Part shown: positions 59,766 through 64,000 of the stretch, in pieces | Numbering within the stretch: the stretch's first letter is position 1 | Layout of the letters: each line of letters starts with the position of its first letter | Assembly (NCBI GenBank): GCA_005408345.1 | Contig: SEMN01000229.1 | Location: forward strand, 682,001 to 746,000 | Reading direction: 5' to 3' | Source of the DNA: Macquaria australasica | Taxonomy: Eukaryota; Chordata; Actinopteri; Centrarchiformes; Percichthyidae | Length of the DNA: 64,000 nucleotides | Translations under genes and position numbers: made by a program | Notes under the pieces: model-generated | What the model was told of the DNA's origin: nothing | The model's database searches: none | Seen by the model: only the letters and a program-made list of their open reading frames with translations

Positions 59766-62109
59766 GGCTTCAGATTTTTCCCCAATAAATCTATTTTTGG
59801 AAATGAAGCTCACCCAGCCTTGGATATACTGAATCTGTTGGTAGTGAGCTTCAAAAGACATCATGACTCTGACGTTGACTCTGTGAGCAGTTATGGAAAA
59901 CAAGGCAAAAAACAAGTTCACGTTTTTTTTTCCAACGAAAGAAATTCATATGACAGTATGCCAAAACATATCCTTTTTAAATCCATGCAACTTCCTGTTT
60001 CACGTGCACCCATTCTGTAGCCTGCATATATAAGCTCAGTTATTCTTTGTCATCAGGATGAACACAGGCCTCAGTTACATGCCCTAACCTCGACATTGCA
60101 AGTATTTAACAAGCATGTGATTTGACAAGGACTGACCATCCAACTAATGCCCTACTTGCACAGGACTAGTATTACCTGGGGACCTCTAATTTGTAAAGTA
60201 AAAATTCCACTGCAAATTACCTACTGTATTTCACCAAGCACAGAGGTCATGTGATAATATTAGTCCCATGTGAATCAGCATCTCTGTGATTTGGGGTCGG
60301 ATTTCTTTTTTTTTGCAAGGTTTTTTGTTTTCTCCACACCTTATGTCTGCCTCTTTCCCAGTCGAGAATTATAGAGACTGCGTTGGCAATTATAAATGAA
60401 AGTTTTGACAGCATCCGAAGTCCTGTACAGACGGCCACCAGAGCAAGAGGTCTTTGTGAATATTTTGAATATTTTCCCAAACAGTGTGGTTGTGCACAAT
60501 TTGATCAGATTGCTTTTGGTAACGTGGTTCGCGCCACACAGCAATTAAACTGAGTGTCTCTTTGCGCATATAATGCATGTTTTTATTCTTAGCAGCTCTT
60601 TTTGTTCAGGAAGCAGATGTTTTTAGGCATTCAAGTTGTGGAAGGTCATTTTCTTGCATTCAGATCTTAAAGTTATTTATCTGGTTTCTCGGGTAAGTAT
60701 TCCCTTCCTCTCTCTCAACTCCTACAAATTTCATTTTTCCATGCCAGCTCTCCTTTTCCTGCTGCCACGTCTAAAGTTTAAACTGCCTGTTCCCTCCAGT
60801 GCCTGCTCTTTCTTTCTATCTGAGAGTTACCGCTGAAGGGTGTGAGGTGAAGAGGGCAACCACAGTCAATAGCCAGACCTTGGCAGCGCCCAGTGATGTT
60901 CTATACGCACACACACGCATTGTTTCAAGTGTTGGGAGATGCACAGCGAGGGGTGAGGCAGCCTGATTGATTGGCTAAGCTGGGGGTTCTTGGTTGTGGT
61001 AAATGGTGCCCATGACCCTGTTTGAGTCACTGCACTGCCATCTGGTTTCTCCCATCTAGAAATGTTCTCATTCACTCTGAACCCCACACTGTGGATCCTA
61101 TTTATTTAACAGACATTTATTTATTTATATGTTTATATAAATGATAAATAGCAAGTCAGTCTTAATATTAGGGATCCAGTCTGCTAAACAGATTTTGCCA
61201 CAGATTGAAGTTGCCTACTAATGTTCCACAAAAACATGACTCATTTTTGAGAATTTAAATCTGCCAAGGCAATTGTTATTTTGACAATAAGATCTGCACC
61301 AAAAACTAATCCCTTGTTCCTTGACCCATGGCCTAACTTTCCAGCAGGTTCCAACAGGTTTTTTGAGATGTCCGGCTAACAGCAAACAAACAGGACTCAA
61401 AACATAACCTCTTTGGTGGAGGTACAGTGATAAAAATGATATTATAAATGCTGTTGATAATCTTACCAAGATTTACGGTCCAATAGTAGCTGTTCTGGAG
61501 ATTTTGACTGTATCACACAATATTCCTCAGCAGATGGATTTTATATTATTAATGCTACTTTATAAGGTTCTATATGCTTTTGTACCAATATGTATAGTTG
61601 TTAGATTAGGAATAGATTATGTTAAAGATTTTTAGTTCCATACTCAGACTGTTACTGTTTATTAGCATAATCATAACTGCCCTGATACCCTCATTTTGCA
61701 TGCAGCACTTCATTTAGGGTTTGGAAATCATTGTTGTGGCCCTCTGTTCTTTCAGGTCACACAGGAAGACATGCTGATGGCTATCGTCTGCAGAGCAACA
61801 CATAAATAATATTTCAGTCAGCCAACTCACATGGAATGGATTATTATGAGAGTGTAGAACGTGTAGAGGGGATATTTGGTGTCCAGGCTCTGACTTTGTC
61901 ACTCCCCACAAGGATACACCAAGCATGGCACAGCAGAGAGTGAGGAGCGATGATAATAACGTTCACTCAGCGCCTACAGGTGGATGCTGGGGGTGAAGGT
62001 GGGCCTTATTAATGCCATTTGGACAGCAGCAGTAGCAGCAAGTGATTATGGTAACAGGCATGGTAGCATAAGAGTGCGAAGAGCACTGACAGCTTAAGCT
62101 CAAGCTTAA
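59766..62109. other. non-coding sequence
   Basis: No exon, RNA gene or clear repeat recognised. Short AT-rich runs are present near 61105-61150. Confidence 0.4.
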
Positions 62110-62305
62110 GGCGGCTGTGGCTCAGGAGGTAGAGCTTGTTGTTCATTAATCCCAGGGTTGGCGGTTCGATTCGACCCCGGCTCCTCCTGTCCACATGTTG
62201 ACGTGTCCTTGGGTTCGGCAACCCTAAGTTGCTCCCGACCTTGCATGGTGACAGATTGGTAACCGTTAAGGTTGAAAAGAGCTACATAAGTGAAGTCCAT
62301 TTACA
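62110..62305 (+). repeat. tRNA-derived SINE, internally shortened
   Basis: The head GGCGGCTGTGGCTCAGGAGG holds a pol III A box (TGGCTCAGGAGG, 62118-62129). The B box GGTTCGATTC is at 62163-62172. The body reads CGGCTCCTCCTGTCCACATG and GTGTCCTTGGGTTCGGCA, and the 3' end GAGCTACATAAGTGAAGTCC then ATTTAC. This is a common percomorph SINE; the central part is shorter and more diverged than I expect for the family. It is a different SINE from the one split by the LINE. Confidence 0.75.
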
Positions 62306-64000
62306 CCGTCAGTGTTGTAGTGAGTATGTTGTGTGATAGTAGCAGCGGACTTAAGTTGTCTGCCTAAACTAGCTTGCAGGCTTTGCTTCACTTATGTGCC
62401 ACTGATTGCTGTTAACACTTTGTCTATGCGGGACACACAGGGACAGCAGTATGCCCGCAGCACAACAGCAGCAGCTGCAGTCCTCCAATACTGCTGCACT
62501 CAGAAGTATTTTGACAGAGCCCAGTGTACAATAATCATGAAGCTGAAAGCTGTCAGGTAAAAGAAAAGAAGCTTGAAGCCTAAAAAAGATACTTCTGGTC
62601 ACAGGTACATACATACAGTAGTTTTGAGTGACATGAGAGACGTTATTGCAGCTGGTACTTGAGATAGACGATTCAAAATAGGAGCTAAAATGCGTCCTGT
62701 AGTATGGGGTACAGACTGAGCTCTGTAGTGGTGTGTGTCTGTTCCTGCCTGCTTTGCATTGCGCATAAACCCACAATGGCAGTATGCCAGTTAACTGTGT
62801 GTCATGGATGGGTCACCTGAATCTGACCTTTGTTTAAAAATCTGGCTCATCAAGCCAACAGCTTTTACAGACCAGACAGATATTTACCACTCTATAAAAA
62901 GTGTTTTTCTTTCCTGGTGTCTCTAACTTTCACTCTCTGATGCCCTGCAAGCTTCATACCAACTAATTACGACCAGTGTGTGTCCACTTAAAGACATTTG
63001 ATTGTCTTTTTCCACTCATCTTTTGTTCATAAATCCCCATGATCCTCTACTGCTGGAGTCATTGGCAAGTTAAGTGTTTTCAAGAGCATGAACCATTCAA
63101 CAGTAACCTGAATAATATGGGTCTGGCTTTGTTACATGTTTTGTTGGGAATTACCTTCATTTACGTTAGCTTTTTACAAAACTTGAATGGACGTTTTCTA
63201 TTCTGCAGGTATGGAGTTAAAGGCGAGACAGGGATTCCACACCTGAGCGCTTATCTTCTTCATTAGCATAATACAGCAGAGACAAAAGGAAGATATTCAC
63301 ATTTTGACACTGCATAGTTTCTTCTTTGAACTTTGGACTTCCTCGTATGAGCTGTGCATTAATTTCCAAACTGCCGACTTGTCTCCACGGGGAGCCTTAA
63401 TGATCTCCGAAAACCCTGGAAATCTAATAAGTTATTTGCAAAGAAATTCTGTGACCATACAGTATGTACACAGTAATAAGACTGAAATAAGTTCAGTTGT
63501 TATAATGAGCATTGTGTTTCTGTTGGCTCGATTTCCCTTTCCACTTATACACTTTCTTCACGAGAAAGCTGAATGTATATGGGTATATATGGCTCTGATT
63601 GCTGCTGATTTGTGCTCTTGGTTGGTAGAAACTTTTGTTATTTCTCTCCGAGATGAGAAGTAAATAAGGCTGCTCTACTGCCTCTTAATTGATGACACTT
63701 CAAAATAATTCAAACCTGACGTGGCTGGGAGTTATTTTTGAGTTTAAACTTTCAATCAAAGAATTTGGGACAGGATAATTCAAGGATTTTGTGACAGTCT
63801 CAATAGGAAACTAGAATTCCCCTTTTATAATATTTAAAATTTGATCAATTGGGTTAGGTTTCTGGATGTTTGTTTGTTTAAGTACTTTTATACAAAGTTT
63901 TATACATTGTGTTACTGGTTGTATTTTTCTTTTGTATACTTATTTTCCTTCAGCCATCGTGTTTGTTGTGATTCTAGTTTTGTTGGTGTTCCTTGTGTTC
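62306..64000. other. non-coding sequence to the window end
   Basis: AT-rich. No exon, RNA gene or repeat recognised, although the upstream exons of the Ser/Pro-rich protein gene must lie in this direction or beyond. Confidence 0.4.

Overview
The window is nuclear DNA from a bony fish, most likely a percomorph. Evidence: spliced exons with GT/AG borders, long (GT)n/(CA)n tracts, and many interspersed repeats whose sequences I recognise as teleost families (tRNA-derived SINEs, hAT and Tc1 MITEs, a Tx1-clade LINE, a piggyBac relic, a solo LTR). There are no operons, bacterial genes or CRISPR arrays.

Layout. (1) 1-9.6 kb: the 5' half of an ADAP-type ArfGAP gene (adap1-like) on the minus strand. 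Five coding exons (9065-8978, 6010-5880, 5123-5032, 1385-1303, 1218-1106) have matching splice phases and encode the ArfGAP zinc finger and the start of the first PH domain. The rest lies beyond the left edge. A CpG-rich, TC-rich leader precedes the ATG. (2) 9.6-48.9 kb: about 39 kb with no host exon I can support. It holds a three-layer nested DNA transposon stack (10.07-11.45 kb), a 5.15-kb decayed Tx1-clade LINE sitting inside the (TC)n tract of a tRNA SINE (21.03-26.43 kb), an orphan Myb/SANT-like exon (30.17 kb), a broken piggyBac transposase (33.5-35.1 kb) and several MITE-like repeats. (3) 48.9-58.4 kb: the last five detected coding exons of a minus-strand gene for a serine/proline-rich protein that I cannot name. 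About 439 residues are visible; its 5' part lies beyond the right edge or in exons I did not detect. (4) 58.4-64 kb: probably intron or upstream DNA of that gene, with a LINE-like 3' tail and a tRNA SINE.

The two host genes share a strand but nothing in the sequence links their functions. The most interesting observations are the LINE-in-SINE microsatellite insertion, and a frame-preserving 141-nt exon whose 3' splice site is a (UG)21 tract and whose downstream intron carries a complementary (AC)15 tract.

Limits: exon borders were read by eye from splice consensus and phase. Repeat family names come from memory of teleost repeats, not a database search. Unassigned intergenic stretches may hold regulatory elements that cannot be seen without comparative data.
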